Assembly (NCBI RefSeq): GCF_022346185.1
Contig: NZ_JAKRMS010000017.1
Span: forward strand, 1 to 47,205
DNA length: 47,205 nt
Source of the DNA: Cellulomonas sp. ACRRI
GTDB taxonomy: Bacteria; Actinomycetota; Actinomycetes; Actinomycetales; Cellulomonadaceae
Direction: 5' to 3'
Shown one piece after another: positions 15,057-23,980 of this stretch. Each line of letters starts with the position of its first letter. Position 1 is the stretch's first letter. A program made the position numbers and the translations under genes. The notes below the pieces were generated by a model. That model searched no databases. It saw only the letters and a program-made list of their open reading frames with translations, and was not told the origin of the DNA.

Positions 15057-16279
15057 CGACGATCGAACTCATCGAGAACGGACAGCCGGTCGAAGTCGCC
15101 CTCGACGACCGGACCGGCCTCGCGCTGCGCTCGAGCGAGCTCGTCACTGCCGCGCCGTCCGTCCACGCCGGCTGGTGGGTCATCGGCCCCCGCACGAAGG
15201 TCGGCGTCGCCCGCATCGCGGGCGTCGACCTGACGATCCGCCCCAAGGTCAACATCCGTCGGCTCATGTTCCTCATCGGGTACGCCCGCGACGGATCGCT
15301 CTGGCGCGACGAGGACGTCGACCTCGAGGAGGACGCCGACCTGCTCAAGGCGATCGCCTCCGCGTTCGCCCGCCAGGCCGAGAGGGCGACCTCCCACGGC
15401 CTCCTCCACGGGTACCGCGTCGAGGAGCTCGCCTCCCCGGTCCTGCGCGGCCGCATCCGCACGAGCGACCAGCTCACCCGCCGCCACGGCATGGCCCTGC
15501 CGCTCGAGATCCGATTCGACGAGTTCGACGTCGACATCGCCGAGAACCAGATCCTGCGCGCTGCCACCGACCGCCTCCTGCGACTCGAACGAGTGCCGGA
15601 CCGCACTCGTCGGGCGCTGCGACGCCTCTCCCGCGAGCTCGCCGACGTGAGCCCGCTCCCGCGCGGGGGGATGCTGCCGGCGTGGACCCGCTCGCGCCTC
15701 AACGCGAGGTACCACGTCGCACTCGGGCTCGGCGAGCTCGTCCTGCGCGGCAGCTCCGTCGAGCAAGCCGCCGGGACCGTCCGCATCGACGGATTCATGC
15801 TCGACATGGCGAAGCTCTTCGAGGACTTCCTCACCGAGGCCCTGGGCGCGGCGCTGCTGGTCGCCGGCGGGCGCGTGCGTGCGCAGGACCGGTGGCATCT
15901 CGACGAGGCGACGACCGTGCCGATGAAGCCCGACCTCGTCTGGTACGGCCCGGAATCGGCGACGCCGACGGCCGTCATCGACGCAAAGTACAAAGCCGAG
16001 AAGCCGAGCGGCTACCCCAACGCCGACCTCTACCAGATGCTCGCGTACTGCACGGTGCGCGGCCTGCGTCGCGGGCACCTCGTCTACGCCAAGGGCAACG
16101 AGCCGGAGGCCCGACACCGCGTTGTCGGCACCGGCGTCGAGATCTACCAGCATGCACTTGACCTTGGCGCCGACCCTGCTACCCTGCTCGACCAAGTGCA
16201 CGACTTGGCGACGCTGGTCACCCGACTCGCCGCGACCGAAGACTCCCTGGCCGCCCGCGACTTCGCCGCCCACGCATGA
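15053..16279 (+). CDS. mcrC: McrC-like endonuclease subunit
   Basis: This 408-aa protein is the nuclease partner of the preceding GTPase. The N-terminal beta-rich part with LTIRPKVNIRRLMFLIGYA is typical of the 5-methylcytosine restriction component McrC. The C-terminus has a PD-(D/E)XK core: D294 in KPDLVWYG, D310-A-K312 in VIDAKYK, and Q328 in DLYQMLAYC. The start ATG 15053 overlaps the McrB stop by four bases (ATGA), and the stop overlaps the next gene in the same way, so translation is coupled on both sides. It is likely recruited by the McrB-like ring to cut DNA after GTP-driven translocation. All core catalytic residues appear present. Confidence 0.88.
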   Translation: MTTIELIENGQPVEVALDDRTGLALRSSELVTAAPSVHAGWWVIGPRTKVGVARIAGVDLTIRPKVNIRRLMFLIGYARDGSLWRDEDVDLEEDADLLKAIASAFARQAERATSHGLLHGYRVEELASPVLRGRIRTSDQLTRRHGMALPLEIRFDEFDVDIAENQILRAATDRLLRLERVPDRTRRALRRLSRELADVSPLPRGGMLPAWTRSRLNARYHVALGLGELVLRGSSVEQAAGTVRIDGFMLDMAKLFEDFLTEALGAALLVAGGRVRAQDRWHLDEATTVPMKPDLVWYGPESATPTAVIDAKYKAEKPSGYPNADLYQMLAYCTVRGLRRGHLVYAKGNEPEARHRVVGTGVEIYQHALDLGADPATLLDQVHDLATLVTRLAATEDSLAARDFAAHA

Positions 16280-17469
16280 CGTCGTCATTCGGGTGGCTCG
16301 ACGCCGACGCGAGCCAGCGCCGCCGCATGCTGGAGATCGTCGACCTCTTCAAGGACGAGGGCACGGTGGACGAGCTCGGCATCGGAGCGATCCGCGATGC
16401 CCTCTCCGGCGCCCTCTTCCCCGGCACCTCGACGCTGCACACTCGCCTGCGCTACGTGCTGTTCGTCCCGTGGCTGATGCAGCACGCGGCGCACAAGCCG
16501 AGCCCGGCGGAGATGGGCGCCGAGTTCCGCGCGCTCGAGTACAGGCTCGTCGGCAGCCTGCTCGCGGGAGGCGAGCAGGTCGGCGTGATCGGCAGCCGCG
16601 CCCGGGACAGGCTCAAGCGGCTGCCGAGCGCCACGTACTGGTCCGCCCTCGGCGCCTGGGGAATCAGGGAGGCCGACCTGTCCGCCGACGTCTACTTTCG
16701 CCGCCGGCACGATGCACATCGCCTGGCGCGTCGGACCGCCACCGCAGATGACCCGGAAGCGCAAGAACGCCGCCCACGGTCCGGCCTCGACCCGCACCTC
16801 CCCCCGGCCCCCGACGGTCTGCTCACGAAGACGAACTTCGAGCTGAGCGCCGCCGAGGAGGAATACCTCTCGCACGTCATCGCCCGTGAGACCGACGGCT
16901 CGATGCTCGCCTGGCTCATCCTGCACCAGCCGGTCACGCTCAGTGACCTGGTGTGGGAGCTGCCCGGCCTGAGCGATGCTCCGGCGCGGCTCGCGGAGAC
17001 AGTCGACCACGCACGGCGCTTCCACACGGCGATCCACGGCGCCGCGCTGCTGTACAACCTGCTGCTGGCGCGCAAGCGCGCGAGCGACGAACTCGTCGAC
17101 TACTACGAGGCCGAGCTCGACGCGTGGCGGGTCGAAGTGGACGAAACCGGCGCGCTGGAAAGCTGGGACCGGGCCGCATGGTGGGCGACGATCGCGAGGC
17201 ACAGCGCCGGGATCCGGCCCCCCACACGCCTGTTCGTCGACTCCTGGATCACCCTCGCCTCCACTGACGCGGTCGTCGAAAGGCAGAGCGACGCCGCATT
17301 GCTGGTGGCCACGCGCGAACGCCAGATCAAGGGCGGCCGCGCTCGGCTGGCGAACCAGGCGGCGCTCGATCGGTGGTCGGGCGCCAGCGGCACGGGACGC
17401 CTCGACTACACGTGGTCCATCGCGCATCGGCACCTCCGGGATCTGTACGCGGCTCGGGAGACCGCATGA
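16276..17469 (+). CDS. DUF6361-family protein of unknown function
   Basis: The 397-aa product begins with the hallmark of DUF6361 proteins: SFGWLDAD, then VDELGIGAIRD, LFPGTSTLHTRLRYVLFVPW (about residues 30-65). The rest is rich in charged helices, with no membrane segment and no enzyme motif I recognise. To my knowledge proteins of this family often sit beside a phospholipase-D-family protein and a large helicase, as here. It overlaps McrC and the PLD gene by four bases at each end. It may be a DNA-binding or adaptor subunit for the PLD nuclease or helicase; that is inference from context only. Confidence 0.75.
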   Translation: MTSSFGWLDADASQRRRMLEIVDLFKDEGTVDELGIGAIRDALSGALFPGTSTLHTRLRYVLFVPWLMQHAAHKPSPAEMGAEFRALEYRLVGSLLAGGEQVGVIGSRARDRLKRLPSATYWSALGAWGIREADLSADVYFRRRHDAHRLARRTATADDPEAQERRPRSGLDPHLPPAPDGLLTKTNFELSAAEEEYLSHVIARETDGSMLAWLILHQPVTLSDLVWELPGLSDAPARLAETVDHARRFHTAIHGAALLYNLLLARKRASDELVDYYEAELDAWRVEVDETGALESWDRAAWWATIARHSAGIRPPTRLFVDSWITLASTDAVVERQSDAALLVATRERQIKGGRARLANQAALDRWSGASGTGRLDYTWSIAHRHLRDLYAARETA

Positions 17470-19277
17470 CGCTCACGCCCGAGTCGCGGGTCCTGCTCAC
17501 GGACGCGCTGCGACCGCCACCCGGCCACAAGGTCGACCTCGTCGTCGGCACGACGTATGCGCTCAACCTCACCGCGCTCCTGCTCGCACCGCTCTCGTTC
17601 GCCGTGTTCGACCAGACGGACGGTGACGCAGAGCGCGTCGACCCCATCCGGCTCCTCGAGGCCGTCCGGCGCCATGCGGAGCACACGACCGTCTTCTGCC
17701 AATCCGGCGGCATCCAGGTGCCACCGGCCTATCGCAGCGTCCTGACGTTCGTCGAAGACACGGTCCACGAAGTCACCGCACCACGCGACGGCGGCATCTT
17801 CCACCCCAAGATCTGGGCACTGCGATTCGTCGACGCTGAGGGCAGCCACGCGCACCGCGTCGTCGTACTGAGCCGCAACATGACTCTCGACCGATCCTGG
17901 GACACGGCTCTCGTGCTCGACGAGGCCTCCGACGGGCTGATCGACGCCGCGCCCGCAGCGGACTTCATCCGGTGGCTTCCCTCGCTCACGACCCGACCAG
18001 TCTCGGATCGGCGCACCAACGACGTCGACGACCTTGCTGCCACGCTCGCGAGCGTCCGGCTCGCTCCACCGAGCCCGTTCACCGGAGGGGAGCTACTCCC
18101 CATCGGTCTCGGCGGCGACGCCTGGCCGTTCCCCACGCGTGCTCGGCGCGTGCTCGCGATCAGCCCGTTCCTCACACGCGGCCGCCTGGACTCGCTGGCT
18201 CGGATCAGCGCGGCCCGCACGCTGGTGTCACGCGCCGAGTCGCTCGACCTCGTCGGCGCACACGCACTGGAAGGCTGGGACGTCACCGTCCTGCAGCGCA
18301 CGGCCGAGACCGATCACGACGCCGCGCCCGCGGGCGAGAGCGTGCCGACGGAGTTCCAGGACGAGAGCGACGGCCTGCACGCGAAGACCTTCATCCTCGA
18401 CCTGGACGACCGGACGTCAACGACCGTGACCGGCAGCGCCAATCTCACCAGCGCGGCCTGGGACCGCAACGTCGAGTTCGACGCGGTGCTCACGGGCCCC
18501 ACCTCGACCTGCGGTGTGGCGGCCGTGCTGGACGGTTCCGCGGAGGTGCCCGGGCTCGTGAACCTGCTCGCTCCACACAGCGCCTCGTCGCAGGACGGCG
18601 TTCCCGACCCGGCCATCGAGACGTCGTACGTGCTCGAGCGCTTCCACCGCGACCTCGCCGCGCACGCGCCCGTCCTCCGCGTCCGAGCCCTCGACGACGA
18701 CCGGGCGGAGGCGGTCCTCTCGTTGCCCGTCCCTGGACAGCCGCCAGGCTCGACCCGTGTCTGGCTGGCGTCGGTGTCCGAGACCCACGCGCAGCCCCTC
18801 ACGGCCGAGCTGGCGTGGACAGTCGCTCCGAAGCACGTCACGGCCTTCGTCGTCGTCGAGACGACCGCCGGCGAGCGCGCCGCTCGCGTCACCCGCCGCT
18901 GCGTCCTGAAGGCGGTCCTCGTCGGCGACGTCGATGCCCGACGGCTCGACGCCGTTCTCGATGTCCTCCGCAGCAAGGACGACGTGCTGCGCTACCTCCT
19001 CTTCCTGCTGGGCGACCCGGCCTATGACTCGATCTTCGCCCAGGCGACCGGCACGCCGGGCGAGCGGTTCGCCTCCGCCAACGCAGGCTTCAGCGCCCGG
19101 GCCGCGCTGTTCGAACCGATGGTCCGAGCCGTCGGCCGCGACGAGGATGCGCTCGCCAGGGTGGCGAGCCTGATGGAGGACCTGCGGAACCCGCCGGACG
19201 GTGCCTCCCTCGTGCCCGACGGGTTCGACGCGCTGTGGGACGTCGTGTGGCGGGTCCACCGGGAAGTCCGGCCATGA
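17466..19277 (+). CDS. Phospholipase-D-superfamily protein with two HKD-type motifs (DrmC-like role)
   Basis: The 603-aa protein has two PLD-like half sites: HPK (113-115) followed by VVVLSRNMT, and HAK (305-307) followed by VTGSANLTSAAW. Two HKD motifs in one chain form a complete phosphodiesterase active site, and soluble members are often nucleases. There is no signal peptide, so it acts in the cytoplasm. A PLD protein (DrmC) is also part of DISARM, but this one is longer and sits in a DUF6361-PLD-helicase trio. The first half-site is degenerate compared with the second. Start ATG 17466 overlaps the DUF6361 stop and the stop overlaps the helicase start, both ATGA. Confidence 0.75.
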   Translation: MTLTPESRVLLTDALRPPPGHKVDLVVGTTYALNLTALLLAPLSFAVFDQTDGDAERVDPIRLLEAVRRHAEHTTVFCQSGGIQVPPAYRSVLTFVEDTVHEVTAPRDGGIFHPKIWALRFVDAEGSHAHRVVVLSRNMTLDRSWDTALVLDEASDGLIDAAPAADFIRWLPSLTTRPVSDRRTNDVDDLAATLASVRLAPPSPFTGGELLPIGLGGDAWPFPTRARRVLAISPFLTRGRLDSLARISAARTLVSRAESLDLVGAHALEGWDVTVLQRTAETDHDAAPAGESVPTEFQDESDGLHAKTFILDLDDRTSTTVTGSANLTSAAWDRNVEFDAVLTGPTSTCGVAAVLDGSAEVPGLVNLLAPHSASSQDGVPDPAIETSYVLERFHRDLAAHAPVLRVRALDDDRAEAVLSLPVPGQPPGSTRVWLASVSETHAQPLTAELAWTVAPKHVTAFVVVETTAGERAARVTRRCVLKAVLVGDVDARRLDAVLDVLRSKDDVLRYLLFLLGDPAYDSIFAQATGTPGERFASANAGFSARAALFEPMVRAVGRDEDALARVASLMEDLRNPPDGASLVPDGFDALWDVVWRVHREVRP

Positions 19278-22200
19278 AGCGACCCGACGTCGAGCGCACG
19301 CTCGCCAGCCTCAAGGACTTCCAGCGACGGACCGTCGACTACGCGTTCGAACGCCTGTGGACAGACGAGGACCGGGTCAAGCGCTTCCTCGTCGCGGACG
19401 AGGTGGGCCTCGGCAAGACGATGGTCGCCAAGGGCGTGATCGCCCGGACAGTCGAGCATCTCTGGGAGTCGAAAGAGCGGATCGACATCGTCTACATCTG
19501 CTCCAACAGCCAGATCGCTCGCCAGAACCTCAGCCGGCTCAACGTCGTCGGCGGCACCGAGCTCAAGCACGCCGACCGGCTGACACTCCTGCCTAAGGCG
19601 ATCCGCGATCTCCGGGACCGACGGGTCAACTTCGTCTCCTTCACCCCGGGCACCTCGTTCAACGTCGGGTACTCGGGCGGCAAGTACGAGGAGCGAGTGC
19701 TCCTGTACTGGATGCTCGCCGAAGCCTGGGGGGCGGATGCGGTCCACGCCACGAGGTGGAAGCGCTTCTTCGAGGGCGGCATGAGCCGGGAGAACTTCGA
19801 GGCCGCCCTCGCCTGGTTCGACCGGTCGTCGCTCGACTATGCGCTGTGCCAAGCCTTCGGCGCGGCGATCGACTCCACAACCGGTCCTGGCGGACAGCCG
19901 CTGCGCGTCGAGATCGACGAGTGCGTGCAGGACTTCAACTACCTGCGTGGCAAGCCGAAGCCCCACCTGAGCGACCGCCGGTACAGGCTCATCGGAACCC
20001 TCCGCGGACTCGTCGCACGGGCTGCCGTCGACCACCTGGAACCGGACCTCGTCATCCTCGACGAGTTCCAGCGCTTCAAGGACCTCCTCGACGGGGCCGA
20101 CGACGAAGGCGCCCGGCTCGCGAACGCGATCTTCGACCACCCGTCCGCCAGAGTGCTGCTGCTCTCGGCGACGCCGTACAAGATGTACACGCTCCCCGAC
20201 GAGCCCGACGGGGATGACCACTACAGCGACTTCGTCAGGACGACCCGCTTCCTCGCCGGCGACGACCGCGCCCACGTCGTCGAGCAGTCTCTGCGCGCGA
20301 TGCGCGAGTCCCTCGTCTCAGGCGACGACGACAGGCTCGCCGTGGCAGCGCGCGACCGCGTCCAGCACGAGCTGCGTCGTGTCATGTGCCGCACCGAACG
20401 CCTCGCGTCGACCCCGGACCGAGACGGCATGCTGACCGACAAGCCGCTGCCAGGCCTCGCACTCTCGCCGGACGACGTGCGTTCGTGGCGGGTCCTCGAC
20501 GACGTCGCACGACTTGTCGATACCCACGACGTGTTCGAGTACTGGCGATCATCGCCCTACCCGCTCAACCTCATGGAGCGCGGCGCCTACCAGGTCAGGA
20601 CGCGCTTCCACGCGGCCGCGGAACGCCAGGATGCCGGCGTCGCGACCGCCCTGCGCTCTGGCGCCGGGCTCCTGGACTGGGACGACATCCACCACTACCG
20701 CGCCGTCGACCCCGGCAACGCCAAGATGCGTGGGCTTTGCGCCGACGTCCTCGACCGGCAGACATGGCGCCTCGCGTGGCTGCCGCCGTCCCTTCCGTAC
20801 TACGACCTCGGCGGCGCATACGCCCAGCCCGACCTCCAGTCGTTCACGAAGCGCCTGGTCTTCTCCGCATGGTCCGTCGTCCCCAAGGCGATCTCGGTCG
20901 TGATGAGCTACGAGGCCGAACGCCGCACGCTCGAAGCCGCGAGACTCGCCCGAACCTACGACGACAGGCCGCTGGCTCCGCCGCTCCAGTTCCGGATGGC
21001 AGGTGACCGGGTCGCCGGGATGTCCACGCTCGCCCTCCTGTACCCCAGCCTGACACTTGCGCGCGCGGGCGACCCGCTCGACGTCGCTCGCGCCACGGCC
21101 GAGATCCCGCTGAACCGCACCCGACTCGCCGACGCCGTCCGAGCACGGGTCAGTGCCCTCGTCGACCGCCTACCGAAGGGCGACACGACGTCCGAACGCG
21201 TGGACCAGAGCTGGTACTGGGCAGCGCCGTTCCTGCTGGACGAGGTGGTCTCCCCCGAGGAGCAGAAGCCGGTTCGGAACTCTTTGTCGCGCTGGTCCCA
21301 ACAAGACGACGATCACGAGTCCCGACTCATCGCGCACCTGCGCACCGCGCAGGCCGTCACGTCGTTGGAACTGGGCCGACGCCCCGACGACCTCGTCGAC
21401 GTCCTGACGACCATGGCCATCGCGGCCCCGGGCACGTGCGCGCTCCGAGCACTCGGCCGCGTGGCGGGGGGACCCGAGCGGTGGGCCGACTCGGAACTGC
21501 GACGTCACGCGTTCGACGTCGCACAGGGTCTGCGATCGCTGTTCAACAAGCCGGAGATCATCGCGCTCGTCCGCGCGCAGGACGACGAGTCGTACTGGCG
21601 GGCGATCCTCGAGCATGCGCTAGACGGATGTCTGCAGGCGGTCCTGGACGAGTACGCGCACGTGCTGCTCGAGTCGGAAGGACTCGTGGACGCGACGCCG
21701 CTCATGCGGTCCCGATCCATTGCCGAAGCGATGGTCGAGGCCCTGTCCACGCGCACGGCGACGAACGCGGTGGCGGACGTACACGTGTCTGACGGGGAGA
21801 TTCGACTCGTCGACCGCCACATGAGCAGCCACTTCGCCGCCAGGTTCGGTCGGGCTGAGACCAGCGACAAGGCGGCCATGCGCGAGTCGACGATCCGCAT
21901 GGCCTACAACTCGCCGTTCCGCCCGTTCGTGCTCGCCTCGACGTCCGTCGGCCAGGAGGGTCTCGACTTTCACACCTACTCCCACGCCGTCGTGCACTGG
22001 AACCTCCCCGGTAACCCGGTCGATCTCGAGCAGCGCGAAGGGCGCGTGCACCGCTACAAGGGCCACGCCGTACGCAAGAACGTCGCCGCTCGCCACCGTG
22101 CCGCAGCGCTCACCCTCCACGACGACCCCTGGGATGCGGTGTTCGCCGCTGCCCGCGAGGCACGGCGGCCAGGGGCCAGCGACATCGAACCGTTCTGGAT

Positions 22201-22420
22201 CGCCACTGCTCCAGACGGCGCGCGGATCGAGCGGTACATCGCGGCGATGCCGCTGAGCCGCGAAGAGCAGCAACGCGACCGGCTCCTACGCACCGTCGGT
22301 GCGTACCGGCTGGTGATCGGCCAGCCGCGTCAGGACGACCTTCTCCGGTACGCCGGCGACGCCGGAAGGAGTCTGGCTATCGACCTCGCGCCGCCGCGCG
22401 ATCCGGCGAGCCACCCGTAA
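19274..22420 (+). CDS. Large superfamily 2 DEAD/DEAH-type helicase
   Basis: The 1048-aa protein has all main superfamily 2 motifs. Walker A is DEVGLGKT (42-49), Walker B is VILDEFQ (260-266; DEFQ replaces DEAH), motif III is LLSATPYKMYT, and motif V/VI includes TSVGQEGLDF and QREGRVHR (920-927). An insertion of several hundred residues lies between the two RecA-like lobes. It resembles the SNF2/RapA-like helicases that accompany DUF6361 and PLD proteins. It is the last gene of the module: its start overlaps the PLD stop (ATGA at 19274) and a hairpin follows at 22471. It probably feeds or remodels DNA for the PLD-family nuclease. Confidence 0.8.
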   Translation: MKRPDVERTLASLKDFQRRTVDYAFERLWTDEDRVKRFLVADEVGLGKTMVAKGVIARTVEHLWESKERIDIVYICSNSQIARQNLSRLNVVGGTELKHADRLTLLPKAIRDLRDRRVNFVSFTPGTSFNVGYSGGKYEERVLLYWMLAEAWGADAVHATRWKRFFEGGMSRENFEAALAWFDRSSLDYALCQAFGAAIDSTTGPGGQPLRVEIDECVQDFNYLRGKPKPHLSDRRYRLIGTLRGLVARAAVDHLEPDLVILDEFQRFKDLLDGADDEGARLANAIFDHPSARVLLLSATPYKMYTLPDEPDGDDHYSDFVRTTRFLAGDDRAHVVEQSLRAMRESLVSGDDDRLAVAARDRVQHELRRVMCRTERLASTPDRDGMLTDKPLPGLALSPDDVRSWRVLDDVARLVDTHDVFEYWRSSPYPLNLMERGAYQVRTRFHAAAERQDAGVATALRSGAGLLDWDDIHHYRAVDPGNAKMRGLCADVLDRQTWRLAWLPPSLPYYDLGGAYAQPDLQSFTKRLVFSAWSVVPKAISVVMSYEAERRTLEAARLARTYDDRPLAPPLQFRMAGDRVAGMSTLALLYPSLTLARAGDPLDVARATAEIPLNRTRLADAVRARVSALVDRLPKGDTTSERVDQSWYWAAPFLLDEVVSPEEQKPVRNSLSRWSQQDDDHESRLIAHLRTAQAVTSLELGRRPDDLVDVLTTMAIAAPGTCALRALGRVAGGPERWADSELRRHAFDVAQGLRSLFNKPEIIALVRAQDDESYWRAILEHALDGCLQAVLDEYAHVLLESEGLVDATPLMRSRSIAEAMVEALSTRTATNAVADVHVSDGEIRLVDRHMSSHFAARFGRAETSDKAAMRESTIRMAYNSPFRPFVLASTSVGQEGLDFHTYSHAVVHWNLPGNPVDLEQREGRVHRYKGHAVRKNVAARHRAAALTLHDDPWDAVFAAAREARRPGASDIEPFWIATAPDGARIERYIAAMPLSREEQQRDRLLRTVGAYRLVIGQPRQDDLLRYAGDAGRSLAIDLAPPRDPASHP

Positions 22421-22470
22421 CCTGTCCGGGCCAGCCCGTCGTCGGACAGCGCGGCGCGACAACGCCGGCT

Positions 22471-22505
22471 GCAGGGGGGCCCCGCCGCACGGGCGGGCCC
22501 CCTGC
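22471..22505. terminator. Bidirectional terminator between the defence module and the epimerase
   Basis: A long GC-rich inverted repeat (left arm GCAGGGGGGCCCCGCC, right arm GGGCGGGCCCCCTGC, GCAC loop) lies between two convergent genes, 50 bases after the helicase stop and 22 bases before the epimerase stop. It can serve both strands. Confidence 0.75.
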
Positions 22506-22526
22506 ATCCGTAGTCGAGGAACCGCG

Positions 22527-23753
22527 TCACCGCCGCCCGCGCGACAGGTCGAACACCGTTGTCGTGTCGTACGTCTCCCCCGGCCGCAGCGTCGTACTCG
22601 GGAACTGCGGCTGGTTCGGCGAGTCCGGGAAGTGCTGCGTCTCGAGCGCCAGCCCGTCGGACTGCCGGTACACGTGCCCGCCGGTGCCGACGAGCGTCGC
22701 GTCCAGGAAGTTGCCCGAGTAGAACTGGATCCCCGGCTCGGTCGTCCACATCTTCAACGTCCGCCCGGAGTCCGGGTCACGCAGCTTCGCCGCCAGCTGA
22801 AGGCTGCCGTCGTCGGGCCGGTCGAGCACCCAGTTGTGGTCGTAGCCCTGCCCGAACAGCAGCTGCTCGAACGGCTCGCGGATGCGCTCGCCGATCGGCG
22901 TCGCCGACCGGAAGTCCATCGGCGTGCCCGACACGTCGGCGATCTCACCGGTCGGGATCAGCGTCGAGTCGACCGGCGTGTAGCCGCTGGCCGGCAGCGT
23001 GAGCTCGTGGTCGAGGATCGACGACGTGCCCTCGCCCTGGAGGTTCCAGTAGGTGTGGTTCGTCAGGTTCACGACCGTCGGTGCGTCCGTGGTCGCGATG
23101 TAGTGGATCTCGAGCTTCTGGTCGCGGGTCAGCGTGTATGTGACCTGGACGTCGAGGTTGCCCGGGTAGCCCTCCTCGCCGTCGGGGCTCAGGTAGTTGA
23201 GCTGGAGCCCGACCGTGCCGTTGTTCTGGATCGGCGTCGCGGTCCAGACTTTGGTGTCGAAGCCGTTGAACCCGCCGTGCAGGCTGTTCGGGTCGTTGTT
23301 GATCGGCAGCTGGTACGTGGTGCCGTCGAGCTCGAACTGGCCGTTCGCGATGCGGTTGCCGTACCGGCCGATGAGCGCGCCGAAGTACGGGCCCGGGTTG
23401 TTGTTGTCGAGGTAGCCCTGCAGGTCGGCGAAGCCGAGGACGACGTTTACCGGGTCCTTGCGGCCGTTCGGGACCTCGAGCGACTGGATGATGCCGCCGT
23501 ACGTAAGGATCCGGACAGTCATGCCGCGGTTGCTGAGCGTGTACCGCTCGACGGCGGTGCCGTCTTCGGTGGTGCCCCACGGCTCGGACGTGATGGTCGC
23601 GGTGTCGTGGTGGCCACCGCCCTTGTCACCGCCCCAGCGGTCGGTGGTGTCGTCGGCCCCCAGGGCGGCGGGACCGCCTGAGACGAGCAGTGCGGCGACC
23701 GCGAGCGGGGCTACGACGCCCACGAGTCCGCGACGGAGTTGACGCATGCGCAT
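22527..23753 (-). CDS. Secreted aldose 1-epimerase (galactose mutarotase family)
   Basis: The 408-aa product starts with a basic n-region and a hydrophobic core (VAPLAVAALLVSGGPAALGA), a typical signal peptide. The rest is a mutarotase: YGGIIQSLEVPN, GRYGNRIANGQF, NNDPNSLHGG (first catalytic His), VNLTNHTYWNL (second His) and a C-terminal LALETQHFPDSPN with the conserved Glu. It interconverts alpha and beta anomers of free aldoses outside the membrane, which would help the ChvE-type importer downstream take up sugars such as arabinose or galactose. The start at 23753 has GGGGGAG 4 nt upstream; ATG 23747 has better spacing and is equally possible. A promoter is visible at 23878-23906. The gene sits alone between two defence-related loci. 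Confidence 0.92.
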   Translation of the reverse strand: MRMRQLRRGLVGVVAPLAVAALLVSGGPAALGADDTTDRWGGDKGGGHHDTATITSEPWGTTEDGTAVERYTLSNRGMTVRILTYGGIIQSLEVPNGRKDPVNVVLGFADLQGYLDNNNPGPYFGALIGRYGNRIANGQFELDGTTYQLPINNDPNSLHGGFNGFDTKVWTATPIQNNGTVGLQLNYLSPDGEEGYPGNLDVQVTYTLTRDQKLEIHYIATTDAPTVVNLTNHTYWNLQGEGTSSILDHELTLPASGYTPVDSTLIPTGEIADVSGTPMDFRSATPIGERIREPFEQLLFGQGYDHNWVLDRPDDGSLQLAAKLRDPDSGRTLKMWTTEPGIQFYSGNFLDATLVGTGGHVYRQSDGLALETQHFPDSPNQPQFPSTTLRPGETYDTTTVFDLSRGRR

Positions 23754-23877
23754 GTGACTCCCCCTGTCCACGTCGGCCGGCGCCGCCCCCTGGGACGTCG
23801 ATGTCCCGCGGCGCGGCGACCCTAGCGCGTGACGTGGAGGGGGTCGGGGGCCCGGAGGGGCGGTGCGGTCGGGGACG

Positions 23878-23906
23878 ACGCTAGGACGCGCGCGGCAGTA
23901 GGTCAA
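23878..23906 (-). promoter_or_regulatory. Promoter of the aldose 1-epimerase gene
   Basis: On the minus strand TTGACC (23906-23901) is followed after 17 bases by TAGCGT (23883-23878). This is close to the housekeeping sigma consensus of actinobacteria. The leader to the start would be about 118 nt. A second TAGGGT lies nearer the gene but lacks a partner -35. Confidence 0.6.
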
Positions 23907-23980
23907 CGAGGAGGCACTAGGGCCGCACCGAGCACCGCGGAGACGCACGCTCCTCCGCTTTCGACGCTCGCCGCGTGCCA

